The position numbers were made by a program, and so were the translations under genes. Below, piece after piece: positions 1 through 12,291 of a DNA stretch of 64,000 nucleotides. The notes beneath the pieces were generated by a model. The model saw only the letters and a program-made list of their open reading frames with translations, made no database searches and had not been told where the DNA came from. Origin of the DNA: Nephrocerus scutellatus (Eukaryota > Arthropoda > Insecta > Diptera > Pipunculidae). The stretch is from the NCBI GenBank assembly GCA_947095585.1, contig OX352761.1, positions 111,463,890-111,527,889 of the forward strand. Reading direction: 5' to 3'. Each line of letters starts with the position of its first letter. The first letter of the stretch is position 1.

Positions 1-1430
1 CATCCCTTAAGAGAAACTCTTGATGTCATTATTTGTATATCTAAGGATTTAGTTGATTAAGGTTAAAACCATCTGCCAAAAGGCTTGAATCTCTTGTTAT
101 ATTTGGTGCGCTATTTGGATAAAAACGCAAATCCAATATGGCACTGAGCGACTGACAAGAATTCTACCATCAAGAATCTACCGTCAATTGAAGCTAAAAA
201 ATCCGATAGTTTATGCGTAAATGCTGGTTGTAAGGATGGATGATGACATGCGACTTTCTCAGAATATTTAAATGAAATTACCAGCTATCATTACATCGAA
301 AATTGCGACCCATAAAGAGCTTGACAATCTATTTTCAATAATTAAATCGATTTCAGTTTTCGATTTATGGCTTCAGTAATTACTTTTTCCACTTTAAGAG
401 CCCCATTTTGTGCATTTGTCGGGTTTCTCCACTATACGAAAAATTATTAATGAAATAGGACTAAATGAGAAGGCTAACGTTGACAGTTTCTAGATGACTA
501 TAGTAAAAATGTCTTATAAATAATAGTACATAAGCTTCAAGAAGTGTTTTAAACACTTCACGTTTGTATACGTTAAAGCAACGGTTTATTTACTATGTCA
601 CCATATCTAGACTATGTCATCATGTCGAGACTAATACAATGAAACTTTGAGCTATGCAATTGCGAGCCTTGTTGTCGAATTGACAGGTCGAATTTTAGTA
701 GTAAGCCGCAACCGATTACCCTGCATCAAAGGAGTGATTCCACCAAGCCACACACAAAAGATAAGATGGCAGCGGAGCAATTCCTCAGATAGAGTCAACG
801 GTACTCTCCACACTTCCAACAAAGATCAACAAACTTTTATGGTCTACTCAGATTTATTTGGAGCGTAAGACCATCTAACGACCGACATATCCGGCTTCTT
901 TTGTTCAAGGAGATAACAAAGTTCCCGGTCTTCGAGGTTGCGGGCTTCACGTGGCTTTATAACTTAACCGCGGAAAAACAGTCGTGTCACGATACAACCA
1001 ACAGCCTAGGATATAAACGGATTGCCTGATAATCCTGGGTAACGAAATACGAACAAAAGACTTCTGGATCTGCACATGAAAGTTCGCACCTAAATTTGCC
1101 AACATCAGCCAATAGAAGAAATAGCAGACAAAAGCCTCTAATACGACACTATTATTAGTGTTTAGTGCTCCAATGACAAAATTAGGAAGGAAGACATCTT
1201 TAGTAATACTGTCGGATAACACAGCCTACACGACATTGCTTCTGAAAACGAAATTCGGCTGATTGACTATGGTGCAGGAAGGAATGTAACTATAGCAAGT
1301 ACATGGTTTCCATACACCGCCAACCAAATTTACTGAGAGAATCAGAAGCCACTAATTAGGTTATACGTTTCACCCGAAATAAGAAGAGGGACTTTGTCTA
1401 CCACTACAGAAATCAAATAAAGAATTACAT
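1..1430. other. No supported gene; decayed sequence
   Basis: No open frame here looks like a conserved protein. Around 1240-1400 the plus strand weakly recalls an RTE-type endonuclease, which would fit the reverse-transcriptase tail just downstream, but the similarity is too faint to call. Base composition is ordinary AT-rich. Confidence 0.4.
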
Positions 1431-1860
1431 CTGCTATTTTCAAGCCCTCTTCAGATCACTAATTAAAGCCTTAATCATCCCAGTCCTGTCCGAATGCAAA
1501 TGAGGATATTCTTAGTAGTTTCGAGCGAAAAATTGTTCGGACTTTTTTCGGTCCCATCCCGTTTGCAATGACTGGGAGATTTTATGACAAACTATAGGAC
1601 CTGTGTATAGAGACATCGACCTGATAGAAAAACTACCTACTGGAGGTTTGATGAATAGAACATGTAGAGCGATTGGAGATCAAATCTCCTTTCAAGATAG
1701 GCTTCGAATTTAACTCAGAGGAACAGCGCAGCGTAGGACGGCTTGCCTAAAAATGTAGGAGCAAGTGCAGGTGTGCGCAGGTGTGTTATATAGTTATATA
1801 GTTAGCAGAAGACCGTGGTAATTGGAAGTAAGTGAGTAGATCGACATACAAGTTCTGAAA
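1431..1860 (+). mobile_element. Non-LTR retrotransposon relic, C-terminal end of RT ORF
   Basis: Translated across frames, this shows the motif chain found downstream of the RT domain in many fly non-LTR elements. FERKIVRTFFGPI lies at about 1520. A degraded GHVERLE-like motif lies near 1660, followed by EEQRSVGRLA near 1720-1750. The last part recalls the usual GRPKKRW stretch. Stops and frame changes between the blocks show that it is dead. Assignment to a clade (RTE or Jockey/CR1-like) is inference. Confidence 0.5.
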
Positions 1861-4139
1861 AATTTATTGGAATGGTTTATTACCTTTCTGCAGTTTTTTC
1901 CTTTTTATCCATTTAGCAATACCTGGCCGTTAAATAATTTTATTTATAATTCAATCGATGTTATAAAATTTTAAAATGCTCGTTCTTATGAGGCCTCTAT
2001 ACTTTAATAGTTAAATTCTCATTCTTTTAATAGACCAGTCCTTGCATCCTGTATATCACAAGAAAGCCATTGAGATCATAAGTTTAGTAGGACTTATTGG
2101 TGAAGAAAATTTCAAATATAATAACTGTGCATTTTCGCATTACTATGATCCGAAGCCATTCCTGTCCCAATTTCACAGACGTCTTTTCTATCGCCTCCTC
2201 AATACTTTGACGCTCGTCAAGAAAAAACGTTCTTTACTTTTACTACCAGCTGATTGTAAAGAAGAGCTGTTCTTTCCTTTATATTTTCAGATGGTAAGTT
2301 GGTGATTTAAAATTTTTGTTTTCGGTTCGTTTAGTTTTCTATGTAATGTAACATGATATTGTTTTGACCGAAGCCGTCTGAGTTATTACAATGTAACATT
2401 TTCCCTAAAGCTATTTGAGCGACCATCAACTATTGCATGCGGGTACAAACACAAACAAACCCATCAAACTATTTACTTGACCGTCCTCAGATATAAAGAA
2501 ATTGCTTTAATGAATTACATCCTGTAGATGTCTGCACGAGTAAAATGTCTCTTTTATTTGCAGCAGCATTACAATATTCACTCAAAGATAACAAAAATAT
2601 TTTTCTGTGATTTTCCCTCGAAAATAAACTCTCATATCCAATGGAATGCATTTGAAATCAATTCAACAGAAGTCAATCATGTGGAATGACATCTCACTGC
2701 ATCCCCATATACATACTCGTACTAGTACAAAAAAATTGCAAAACCAGGATAAACCAAGGATGATGATTTGACCATAGTGGACGAAGCATTTTTGGTATTG
2801 TTGAGAGACACGAAGTAATCATTGTTATGGTAATATATTTATATGGCTAAATTGGGCTTCACCCCATTAAATAGACCTTTTACATTGAAGCTTGAATATA
2901 CATTACCAACTATTAAGAGAGATTGACTGAAATAACTAGAGGCAAAGAAAAATATTTATTTCAATTTAATTTAATTCAATTTGGAAAATTACTTGCTCCT
3001 GGATAATTTTTTGGAAAATGGTATCAGGAAACAAATACATGAAGGCTTGTAAAGCTTGAAAAATATGCCAACATAAATTCGCAAACTGAAGTTACTTTAC
3101 TCCCCTGATATAGATACACTGCGCAAAGCTTTTGATTAGATAATTAAAGATGAACGGATTACGAAGATTTTATTGCAGTAGAAATATTAGACCAAGACAC
3201 TTGATCTAGTGGTGAATCCGCTTTAGACCTAAGTCTGATTAAAGAGAATCTTTAGAGATGGTGTCCCAATGTAACAGTTATGACATCTCTCGGTAAGTGT
3301 CCTACAGTGTCTCAAGCTGTATTTTATTCAATCGAAATTAAGATTCGAATTAACCGAGAAAATTGTATCAGAGACGCCTGAATTGCAACAATATCAGAGT
3401 GTTAAGCAGCTCAAGGCCTGCTCAAATCGCAAAATGAATAACAGTACAACGTGGTTGGTTAGGGACGATCAAACCACAGCTTGTTTAGAAATTGCCCGGA
3501 GATTTATTATGACGTCGATTGGACAACTGCCTTAGCTTGTATTAGCTCTTGCAAAAAAAAATCCCGTTTACGTGTTATTCGTACAAGGAAATCCACTCCA
3601 ATAAGAACACAAGCAAGCCTTATTTTAACCGGAATAGTCATAAGGAAGAATCCGAATCTAATATAGAGAAATCTAATGAAGAAGAACTAGAGACTAGACT
3701 ATTATTACCTGTTCGGGGCGCTTCACTACCTGTACAACCAGTGAGCGCTATTGGGCTGATAGGCGAATGCCAAGCTAACAGCTGCTTGCTTGCTGAAAAT
3801 CTCGAGTGGTGTAAGATCGAACAGAATATCCAGTGCGGCGAATGGGGTTGCACGATGTGCTCCGCTCATACATACACTAGCTTATATTAAGACTTTGCTT
3901 AATTTGTCTGGATTTACTTTCTTATTTAAGACAGAGTCCACCATACAGTTACACCATATGGAATAGTAAGAATTACTACCGCTGTCAATCAGTTATATAG
4001 GGTTAAAGACTCCATCTCCTACCAATGGCTTTTTTGCATGAGAAGAGTGTCATTGTGGTTTTCCGAACTCTTTCTTGTATGTTTGATTTCCAGCTTGGCT
4101 TCCTGTCCACAATAAGACCCAAATACTTGGCTTTATTAG
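1861..4139. other. Intergenic, nothing recognised
   Basis: About 2.3 kb of AT-rich DNA. The longest open frames (2042-2305 and 3549-3890, plus strand) have no recognisable motif, no good start context and no splice-supported continuation. I see no structured repeat. Confidence 0.4.
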
Positions 4140-5800
4140 ACAATGTTAAGCTTTTATAGAAGGAGAGTTAATATGTGGAACTTTATATTTCTTGGTGAAT
4201 AGGACAAGGTTAGTTTTGTGAGGATTTACCTGTAAACGCCAGCAATACGCCCAGCAAGTTAGCTTTTTGAGACCATTTTGCAGGAGTTCCTTTAAGGTGT
4301 TCGGATGTTTTCGTGAGACGGCAATAGCAACATCATCCGTATGCGCGATTACTCTGCAGCCATATCTCTTAAGCAGATCAGTAGCTAATTCACCGCTAAG
4401 TTCCATAAAAGGGGGGATAGGATTCCACATTGTGGGGTTCCTCTGCAGACAGATCTTCTGTCAGACGACACGCCCGGTTTTGAATTAATAATCCGACTTG
4501 TGAGCAAAAGAATAATAAATTCGCCAAGCGAGTCGTCCGCCCTTAAAGTCGACAGTGCGTCCGTAATCGCAGATGTGTTGACGTTGTTAAAAGTGCCTTT
4601 AATGTCTAGGAATACCATTACTTGTACTCCTTGTAGTGAAGGGAATGCTCAATAGAACGTACCAGTGTATGTAGAGCGGTTTCTACAGACTTGCCTTTAC
4701 AATACTCGTGCTGATCTGTAGACAGGGACTTCTGTCAATAAGTGTAGATATTGATTAGTCTTTCCAGTATCTTTAACAGGAATGATTATAGACTGATTAT
4801 TCTGAGATTCACTGGACTACCATGTGAGCATTTGCCGGATTTTAGTATGAAAACCAGGTTCACTTCTCTCCATAAAAGGAAAGCAAAGGAAGATCATTGG
4901 CGATAGTTGTACGAGTGTCTGCCCTATCAAGGCTGACATTACTTAAAACATGGCCTGTGAAGTTGGTATCTAAAAGCAGATTGAGCGATTCTTCGCTTTA
5001 GGTAGTCCACGAGCCATCTGGTTTTTTAGGCAGCTCGGCATTTTTGGATTGGTTGCGAGGATTTTTTATAGCATAGATGCCTCAGAAGGATGTCCAAGAA
5101 GAGCGCTTGGCTGTCCTTAATTCTTTTTTGTAAAACTTGAGGGATGCTTTGTAAGATCAGAGCTTACGTTTACGTTTAAAAAGTGTTTAAACGTTTCTTT
5201 GTATTTGAGCCAGTCAGTCTTACTATGATTTCTATATGCTGATTGGCGAGGGGGTTTTTCACCTTAACCGAATTGTATATAGCGGTTATCGAAAAAAGAA
5301 TGTTCAGCCGATAACTTCCAGTCTTTCTTTTACAATTCTTTGGTTTAGAGAATCAGTGACAAGGGTAATATCTAACACTTTTTGTCGACTTCTCGTTACG
5401 AAGGTAGGTTCATTACCAATATTGAATACAGTTTAGTTTGTACTTAAAAGCTGCCCCATACTGAGTGATGAGCATTTACATCGCAGCCGACAATGATACT
5501 GGTGTTACGTCTTTTTGCCTCTGCGATGAATTTCTCAAGGTTATCACCAGGGAGAGATCCCTCATGGTCGTGGGCGAGATAAGGCGATGCCAGCCAATAG
5601 GTTCATTGGTAAGTCTCCAATTGTGCAGCAGGGACATCTCGATCGCTAGTTAGGGGTTTAAAAATACATTTAAATTGCGTTTCACTAATATGCAGGATAT
5701 AGGATTACATTTATCTGCTACACATAGCGAGTAATATGCAGGAGTCCTGAGTCCGAAAATCAGGTTGTTAATAATCCATGATTCTTGGATCAGGACCATG
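4140..5800 (-). mobile_element. I/R1/LOA-like non-LTR retrotransposon, endonuclease plus RT, broken
   Basis: Read on the minus strand from 5800 down, the order is that of an APE-type endonuclease followed by reverse transcriptase. The endonuclease part carries an AEAKRRN-S-IIVGCDVNAHHS-WG-like motif (about 5560-5460), the DxNAHH signature of R1/I/LOA endonucleases. The RT part has FLDIKGTFNNV (about 4600), a GTPQCGILSPLLWNL motif (about 4430) and AHTDDVAIAVS (about 4340). In the last, the usual A/Y-A-DD catalytic box has Thr before the two Asp. Several stops and frameshifts separate the blocks, so it is inactive. A related element lies at 40.5-43.0 kb on the other strand. Clade assignment is from motif wording only. 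Confidence 0.8.
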
Positions 5801-6145
5801 TCCAGTCCAATTAAAGAAGTCTTAAAGAAAATAAAATAACATCCAAATCAAAATATGAAAAAAGTTCCAAAATTTGCGCCACTCTCAGACCATAAATACA
5901 TATTTTCGATATTATCTCGACTCCAGCGCCACCGGGTTCAAACTTTTTGTAAACATAACAACTCCAGCGCCACTTACACAGCCTTATATCCATCCAGACA
6001 AACAAACAAAAAAACAAACAGACAACGGTAATTATATTATTGGGCCAAACAAGTCCTATCAAAAGCTAATGAAACAAATTCCAAATAAGTTTCTGTTGGG
6101 TAATGAAATATTTATTTTTTTTGTCTTATTTCATAATAACAATAT
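5801..6145. other. Intergenic, nothing recognised
   Basis: AT-rich spacer with an A-rich stretch near 6005-6022. No coding or RNA motif seen. Confidence 0.35.
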
Positions 6146-6312
6146 TCAGCGTGACAGACCGTTGCGGTCAAAGGCCTAGCTTCTCGCGACCATTTCTGTT
6201 GTGCATGTACATTTTTTCAGATAAATGGAAGGCACCTACCTACAATTTAAGGCCAGATCTGAACTGCAAATTGAGGAGCTTTCCGTGACAAGCTTCCGTG
6301 TCCGTGGTGTTA
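6146..6312 (-). repeat. Partial, diverged copy of the SINE-like repeat found at 38.5 kb
   Basis: The block matches 38.47-38.65 kb in the same order: gaccgttgcggtcaaagg, tagcttctcgcgaccattt, aaatggaagg, cctacaatttaaggcc, and gagctttccgtgacaagc. It contains the body of the repeat. The tRNA-like head (expected just beyond 6312) is degraded beyond a clear B box. Orientation is inferred from the complete copy, whose head lies on the minus strand. Confidence 0.65.
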
Positions 6313-6519
6313 CTAGGATTCCATAGAACTCTATAATTGAAGCTGGGTGACAACGGTTTGTACGGCGGATCGGTACTCATATATTTTGATTAACTTTCAA
6401 GAGATAAAAATCAAAAATTGTGATTACAAAAATTTTGACATAATTTTTGATCGAAAAAAAAAAAACTTTTATTTTGCTAAAAATACAAAAAATTTCACAT
6501 AATTTCTTTATTTTCCACA
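6313..6519. promoter_or_regulatory. 5' flank of the kinase gene
   Basis: The 200 bp before the kinase start codon are very A/T-rich, with a run of 13 A at about 6455-6467. I see no convincing TATA/initiator pair, so the promoter and 5' end of the mRNA are not defined. An upstream non-coding exon cannot be excluded. Confidence 0.3.
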
Positions 6520-7856
6520 ATGGAAGTGACAGAAGGCGAATTATTTGATAAAAAAATTGCATATGTCAAAATTCTCGAGGAATGTAAGAAGACTTTCATG
6601 AAAAAATGGGAAGACAATCTCCCGTCACCGGACGGTTGTATTGAGAAGCTGAACGAGTTGGCTGCACTGGGTGCTGGGGCGTTCGGACAAGTGGTACGTC
6701 TCGCGGGCATTTGCTGTTTTCCTTATTGACTTGTAACTAAAGACGACTTGATATCCATGTGTAGAAGCTCTGTCAAGACAAGGTTGACAAAAGTCTGTAC
6801 GCTGTGAAATATCTTTTAAAAGAACACATCATCAAGCATAAGCAAATCAGGAATATATACTCGGAGAAACGTGTCCTGTCGTCGAATAATTTCCCATTCT
6901 TGATGAGTTTGGTATTTTCATGCAAGGACAATGATTACATTTACCTGGGAATGCCGTACATCAGTGGCGGAGATCTATTCACATATCATCGCAAGTAAAC
7001 GCTGAGAGATTTTGCATTTTTCTATTTTCACATCACAATTCAGGGTGAAAAAATTTAAAGAGCCACACGCAAAATTCTACGCTGCACAGGTCTGTCTAGC
7101 ACTGGAATATCTGCACAACATGAATTTGATTTATCGCGATTTGAAACCGGAGAACATTATGATCGATTCCAGTGGATATATTAAAATAACCGATTTCGGA
7201 TACACAAAGGTAATATGCGAGATTGTCGTTCCAAAATTGTTGTTTTACGAAAGATTTCTCGATCCATCCATCCATTTCAATAATTTCCTTACGGCCCAAG
7301 AGAGTGGAAACGCGCACCCAAACGCTGTGTGGAACACCGGAGTATATTGCACCAGAGATAATACAAACAAAACCGTATGGCCGTAGCGTCGATTGGTGGG
7401 CTTTTGGAGTGCTCATCTTTGAGCTTGTTGCAGGACATTCACCTTTTGCCAAATACAATAAGGACATATTGCTAATGTACGCCAAAATTTGTGAATGCAA
7501 ATATAAAATGCCCATGCCCTTTAGTCCGCAACTTAAGAATTTAATTGAGAATCTCCTTCAAGTGGATATGACAAGAAGGTCGGTTGGTTTCCTTAATGGA
7601 TATTCACACATACACATACATCCATTTCCGTTTTTACCACAGATATGGAAATCTAATTGATGGTGCCAAGGATATCAAACAACATCACTGGTTCCTCGGA
7701 GTCGATTGGTTTGACGTTTTAAACAAACAAGTGGAACCACCATATGTTCCCATGGTAAAGAATCTAGCGGATACAACGCATTTCGAAACAGTGCCACAGA
7801 CTATAGAAAAAAGATCGAAAATCAACAGATACGCAGAAGAGTTTGCGGAATTTTAG
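6520..7856 (+). CDS. cAMP-dependent protein kinase catalytic-subunit-like Ser/Thr kinase, 5 exons
   Basis: Five exons join in frame with GT-AG introns: 6520-6693, 6765-6994, 7044-7209, 7301-7578 and 7643-7856. They give 353 aa, close to the ~350 aa of PKA C subunits. Residue numbers run one ahead of mammalian PKA-C. Visible elements are the glycine loop GAGAFG (51-56), catalytic Lys73 in YAVK, Glu92 in the C helix, YRDLKPEN with Asp167, DFG with Asp185, the activation loop [10 protein letters not shown] with Thr198, and the APE motif. The C-terminal tail ends in FAEF, the hydrophobic motif that ends PKA. It should phosphorylate Ser/Thr in basic contexts. Oddities: it starts Met-Glu, so it lacks the N-myristoylation Gly; the Trp before Thr198 is Gln; the tail motif FDDY reads FETV; and the usual tail phosphoserine is displaced. 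It could be a Pka-C2-like paralogue, but the symbol is not certain. Confidence 0.93.
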
Positions 7857-8162
7857 AGACAAGTTAATTCTTCGTTATTGATAAATGATGAAATGTATGA
7901 AATGATATATAGTTGGCTTACAGATTCTCAGATATACATGCCCCGGCTGCTGACTGATTTCGAAACTGATATTTAATTATACTCGTATATTGTATTTTTA
8001 TATAAAGCCACATTATATATTTATAGATTTTAGTACTTGGAAAGTATCCAAGTTCTTTTAGGCGTATACCGTATTTTAAATTTTGTTATATTTTGTTAAT
8101 ATTTGATAAGCAATTAAATTAGCAATATTGTTGTTAATTGTTAAATTTGCGATCATTTGGAA
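7857..8162. other. 3' flank of the kinase gene
   Basis: AT-rich 3' region with no clear AATAAA. Several ATAAA/ATTAAA-like words occur (for example near 8112), so the polyadenylation site is not resolved. Confidence 0.35.
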
Positions 8163-9200
8163 ACTCCTAAGTGAATCCACTCTCCAACGTATTTCTAAAG
8201 TATCCAGGATTTGGATAAAATGCTCCCGAAATTAAGTCATTTTCAACACAGGGAAAGATCAAGGATGACATTATCAATTCTTGATACTCCGGAAGCATCC
8301 AGGAGTTTTTTGTTCGACATGTAGTGCTTATACTCCGGATGTTCGCTTCTGTACATATGCATACACGCTCTAAGACATTACCTCTCGAAAGCACACAATT
8401 TTTCCATACTGGAATGGGTCGCATCCTTAACCTTAAGTACTTCAGAAATATATATGTTGAACAGGATTGGTGCCGTTACTGTACCATGTGGCAGACCGTT
8501 AGCGATATTGAATATTTTACGTATTTCTTTATCTGTAAAGAAAGAATTCTTCCCTTTTTGACACAGAGATTTCCTGGACATTTCTGGGCAGTTTAGTTTC
8601 GCTGTTAATCACAAATCGCAAAGGTTTTCCTACTTGAAGCAGGTAGGCAATCCCGTTCCGTTCAGCTGCGACAACTGTACGTGCGCCAACTCCAATATTC
8701 CGGCTGACGTACTCGTCCAGATAAATGAACAATTGAACGTCTGTTGGAAACATTTCAGTCAACATATGCACTTCAGAATGTTCTCGTGCCAAAAAGTGGA
8801 GAAACGAGAATATTGCTGCCGCAACCGTGAGTAAAAGTGAGGCCTCGAATTAGTCCGCGTCGATCTCAGGAATTGGACATCTCTGTGGCCAGTCACTATA
8901 AAATAGCGTTGACTCAAATCAACTGCTACGTCACTTTAGTGATTGGGCCTTGGTCTCGATTTTTATCGCAGAAACATTCTCATCGGTGAAGCCCATTTCT
9001 GACCAAACGGCTTCGTTAAAAAGCAAAATTTTCGCATTTGGTTCAACTATAATGGATTTGAGTGGGATCCATTTAGCTGATGTAAACGACTCATTACATG
9101 AAAATCGTATACTATGACCATAATATAATTTTTGTCGTTTCGTCAAATGTTCGTTAACATACGTGGGAGTAAGCAAGACGTCAATTAGGTAAGACATTCG
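8163..9200 (-). mobile_element. Non-LTR retrotransposon RT relic (Jockey/LOA-like)
   Basis: On the minus strand about 8800 to 8380 reads as a degraded RT. It has a GKPLRFVINSETKLPRNVQ segment, then IANGLPHGTVTAPILFNIYI, which is the G-x-PQGT-x-SPILFNIY motif of RT block 4 with Gln changed to His. Frame changes split these blocks. The 88-residue frame at 9197-8931 upstream is probably part of the same element but has no motif I can name. Confidence 0.65.
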
Positions 9201-9235
9201 GTACGGAAATTAGAAACTTTGAAATATCAAATTCG

Positions 9236-9710
9236 GTATTGGTCTTTTGATGGTCCTCTGCGGGTTTTTTGAGGGTTTTTTGAGGGTCTTTTGGGGATCT
9301 TTTGACGGTCTTTTGAGAAGTCTTTAAAGGGTCTTTTCGGTGTCTTTTGAGGGTCTTTTTGGGGTCTTTTGAGAAGTCTTTATAGGATCTTTTTGGGATC
9401 TTTTGAGGGTCTTTTGGGGGTCTTTTGGGGTCTTTTTGGGGGTATTTTGATGGTCGCTGAGGGCCTTTTGGAGGTCTTTTGGGGATGTTTTGGGAAGTCT
9501 TTTGAGTATCTTTTGAGTATCTTTTGGAGGTATTTTGAGGGTCTTTTGAGGATCTTTTGGGGGATCTTTAATGATTCTCTTTGGGTGTCTTTAATGATAC
9601 TTGAGAGGGTCTTTTAGTGGCCTTTATGGTGTATTTTGGAGGTCTTAGGGGGGTCTTTTGAGCGTCTTTTGAGGATCTTTTAGGGGTTTTGGTTGATGGG
9701 GATGGTTTTG
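9236..9710 (+). repeat. Degenerate G-rich minisatellite, GGGTCTTTTGA-type
   Basis: More than 30 imperfect tandem copies of an 11-16 bp word (ggtcttttgagg, ggtcttttgggg and variants). Strand bias is strong: G and T on plus, almost no C except in the invariant GTCTT core. Related arrays are at 22.08, 30.2 and 38.1-39.7 kb. The open frames here are by-products of the repeat. Confidence 0.9.
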
Positions 9711-11424
9711 AAGAGTGTTTCTGTTTTAAAAAAAAGAAGACAACATAATAATTCATATTAGCTTAAGTTGTAATATTTCATTCTGCACTTACAAGTGTAT
9801 GCGTTTATTAAAAGGTTTTGTCCAAAAGATTTTTTGTTTTTTTAATTTTTATTTCTTGAGTACGTTGCCAAAAGTTACAAGTAAGTCTAGCTGTATTTTT
9901 ATCGTACGCTTTTACATTGGTCACGAGATGTGTAAACTTTTAAAGCCCACTTATTTACGCTGCGTTAGGTGTAGACTGGCATCATTTTTTTGCTATGAAA
10001 CTATAGATATTCATCACTTAACTTAATTTATCCTTTAGTTTTCTTACATTCTCTCAGCTTGTAAATTCTCCCTGCAACAAAGCAATAAACGTAAAAACTT
10101 TGCTTCGGCCCTGTTAAGTAATCTGAGTAACCGTTAGAAATCCTTCTGTTAACTTGGCCAAATAGCCGTGTGATTACATTAAGATATTACAACTTTTTGT
10201 TTATCCTTTTTTCAACGTCATGTACGTTGCGGAAAAGGACGAACGGCAAAAAGCACTATCATGTAAAAGTGGTTGATGATGCACCACACAATTTCTTTTA
10301 GTGCATCGTCCCTGTTTGCGTTCTTCCGTTCTACCGGTAGTCATAAGTACACCAAAATCCAGCAGAAGTCATAGCTTGGCAGTAATAGTTACGAGTAACC
10401 CACACTTTCATACATAAGAAGAAGTTCTTGTACTTTCTTCGGACAACAGCAATGGCGTTGGCAATGAATCTTGCAACTCCATTAGCCTTAGATTTAATGT
10501 GCGCAAAGGTAATTGTACGGAAAATGTAATGCTTAAAAGATTCATAGGTGCGGCATGGCGTAGTAGCATGGGGCCGCGCAAAGGACAAAACTGCTGATAA
10601 ATCAATATCGAATGCAGGCACTTTGGTTAGTCAGGTCGTTATAAAGCTTCAAGCGAAGTGATATTTAATTGAATCAGAATCTAATGGCCTGTTCGACTAT
10701 AGAACACCAAATTACTATCAAAGGTAAAGAGGTGATAAACGGTGATATTTGGCACACTTTGGACACGGACTCTTAGGAATAACAATTCTTCAAAATCAAT
10801 GAAATTATGCCTGAACTTAACACAAATAAAAAAATGATTTATTAAAGGGGGCAAGAAAATTTATAATTCCGTATTCAATGTATACTTACTTACTTATGTG
10901 GTGCTACAGTTCGGGTGAACCTGTGCCTCAAAACTTAAATGTTGTGGTGTAAGTCGATTGAATTCTAAACTTTTTAATTTAAATTTGAAAATGTCAGAAA
11001 CCAGTTGTACATTAGTAGTATGTCTTCTATTACAATAATTAGATCTCCTTTTAATGCGAAGAAATGTAATTTTGACCTTACATCACTTCACACCCTGTAA
11101 CACTTGAACGCTTCTGGCTAAAGGAAAGTATATATTTTTGTTTGATTGCTTAGTTAATGATTTGTTCATTTATTTCAGTTTTTAGTTTGTTTATTTATAA
11201 TTCTAATACTTATTCACAGTAAGATACAATATCTTATAAATAAGTGACAAACTTAATTATTATTATGCTAGTAGGCAAGCTTTAATCAGTTTTATAAAAA
11301 CACTTCGTTTTTCGAGTACAAACTTTTATATATACATCGAAACATGCCACATAGTCGTTTATTATTTGGTAATAATCGCCTAAATATCTGTTTTTGAGGT
11401 CGTGGCTATTTCAATAAATTTTCT
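9711..11424. other. Intergenic, mostly unrecognised
   Basis: No gene supported. The frames at 10331-10621 (minus) have no family motif. Near 10882-10935 a (CTTA)n run next to tgtggtgctacagttcggg looks like the 3' tail of an RTE-type element in minus orientation, as at 20.94 kb. Confidence 0.35.
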
Positions 11425-12180
11425 TTTTTCCACGCTTCACACGCGCCACACGCGACCCGCGACACATATTAAAAGCGGGATATCAGAATGGGCTCCAGAC
11501 ATTGAGCCGCTCACTAAATTTCATCCATCTAGGTCGTGCGAAAGGTGGTTAGAAAAGGCCTTAAAAAAAAGAGAAAATGGCGCGAATTCAAACCATCACA
11601 CGTTTCACACGCGAAAGGGAACTCGCGTCATACGAGGAATATAAAAAAGGCTATTTTCGACTTAGATATTCACAAAATGTCAACTATCTATGTCGTGTGG
11701 AAAAAGTAAAAAAAAAACACGCCACACGCGACACCCGTCATACTCCGAATATAAAAAATGCTATTTTGGACTTAGACACTACAAAATTTCAGCACTCTTG
11801 GTAGTGAGGAATTTGGTTAAAAGGATCACACGCGCCACACGCGACACGCGACATAATCGGTAAACATAAAATGCTTTTTTGGACTAGTTGGACGTAGACA
11901 CTCACAAAATTTCAGCTCTCTATGTTGTGTGGTAGGAGGCCAAAAAGGACCTCAAATAAGTTGAAAAAATAAAAAACAAAAACACGCGCCACACGCGTCA
12001 CACAATAACATTTTTTATATTCAGCAAAATCAAAAAATATTTCACAAAATTTCAGCCACACGTGAAACACGACACGCATCACACGCGGAATATAAAAACT
12101 GCTATATGGTACTTAGACACTCACAAAATTTTAGCTCTCTTGCTCGTATAAAAGGAGGTTAAAAAAGAACCTCAAAGAAC
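11425..12180 (+). repeat. CACGCG-rich tandem repeat, about six degenerate units
   Basis: Units of roughly 75-155 bp. Each starts with a cacacgcgccacacgcgaca-like head, followed by a body of aatataaaaa, gctattttggacttagacac, tcacaaaatttcagctctct and a gtcgtgtgg..aggaggttaaaaaggacct tail. Unit heads lie near 11430, 11600, 11720, 11825, 11983 and 12056. The CpG-rich head contrasts sharply with the AT-rich body and with the surrounding DNA. Confidence 0.85.
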
Positions 12181-12291
12181 AAAAAGGAGTCAAGTCAAGT
12201 TAAATAAAAGTTTTTAAAAAGAGAGACTTAGCAAACAAATAAAAAAAGAAGTGGGGGAAATAAAATTAAACAATATCACAAGTATTTGATT

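Noticed and set aside
947..1222. 91-aa minus-strand ORF as a gene
   Set aside because: No motif, no start context; lies in decayed DNA upstream of an RT relic.
3549..3890. 113-aa ORF as a gene
   Set aside because: No homology I can name, an overlapping opposite-strand ORF of similar openness, and no promoter or splice support.
9369..9756. ORFs in the minisatellite (for example FWGLFGG repeats)
   Set aside because: Direct by-products of the short tandem unit.
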